From positions 1 to 64,000 of the forward strand of contig NZ_JQKB01000011.1 of the NCBI RefSeq assembly GCF_000745835.1: a DNA stretch of 64,000 bases, read 5' to 3'. Position 1 is the stretch's first letter. Each line of letters opens with the position of its first letter. The position numbers were made by a program, and so were the translations under genes. The notes below the pieces were generated by a model, which was given only the letters and a program-made list of their open reading frames with translations, was not told the origin of the DNA and did not search any database. Positions 61,727-64,000 of this stretch are shown here, piece after piece. Origin of the DNA: Belnapia moabensis DSM 16746 (GTDB taxonomy: Bacteria > Pseudomonadota > Alphaproteobacteria > Acetobacterales > Acetobacteraceae).

Positions 61727-64000
<2,274 letters not shown>

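Overview
The window is GC-rich chromosomal DNA from an alphaproteobacterium, most likely an Acetobacteraceae member of the Roseomonas type. Pointers are the strong G/C bias at third codon positions, the order rpsF-rpsR-DUF2232-rplI, the fabD/fabG/acpP/fabF/mltG gene set, a MmcB-type DNA repair protein and long MotA/MotB proteins. This placement is inferred from gene content. I see no tRNA, rRNA, CRISPR array or complete prophage.

Layout. 1-263 is the edge of an IS630-type transposase gene. 337-3930 (minus) is an envelope-stress-like unit: trypsin-type lipoprotein protease, response regulator, sensor kinase and a small secreted protein. It is followed by hrpB, two small unknown genes, a strong terminator and a DsbD/ScsB-like membrane thiol reductase. 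9640-16801 holds an amidase, an isochorismatase-type amidohydrolase, a polysaccharide-deacetylase-type hydrolase and a spermidine/putrescine-type ABC transporter, which together look like an amide or cyclic-imide uptake and hydrolysis module. 17.3-20.6 kb carries three hotdog thioesterases, a thiolase and the C-terminal remnant of a BoxA-like reductase. 20.9-22.2 kb has an AAC(3)-I-like acetyltransferase and a TauD-like dioxygenase. 22.5-26.1 kb is a complete sulfate ABC transporter operon, followed by an MFS gene, two Crp/Fnr regulators and a cupin.

29.5-31.4 kb is a dipeptide-type permease pair without a binding protein or ATPase, then motB-motA in reversed order. 33.4-39 kb is mostly housekeeping (MmcB, Rrf2, pterin dehydratase, zincin, ThpR, arylesterase) plus a copper-handling operon (DUF2946, YcnI, PCu(A)C) whose last gene is a secreted trypsin-like protease that appears to start at CTG. 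40-46.7 kb is the fatty-acid cluster fabD-unknown-fabG-acpP-fabF-mltG, interrupted by an oppositely oriented TctC-type binding-protein gene.

The most striking part is 49.4-58.8 kb. A five-gene operon (TonB receptor, Nik/Opp/Cnt-type binding protein, two permeases, one fused double ATPase) lies behind a perfect 8-3-8 inverted repeat identical in both arms to the Zur consensus as I remember it. A second TonB receptor directly downstream has a Fur-box-like operator. This reads as outer- and inner-membrane uptake of a metallophore complex under zinc control, next to an iron-controlled receptor. The window ends with rpsF-rpsR-DUF2232-rplI, a textbook terminator, a small amidohydrolase remnant and most of acnA.
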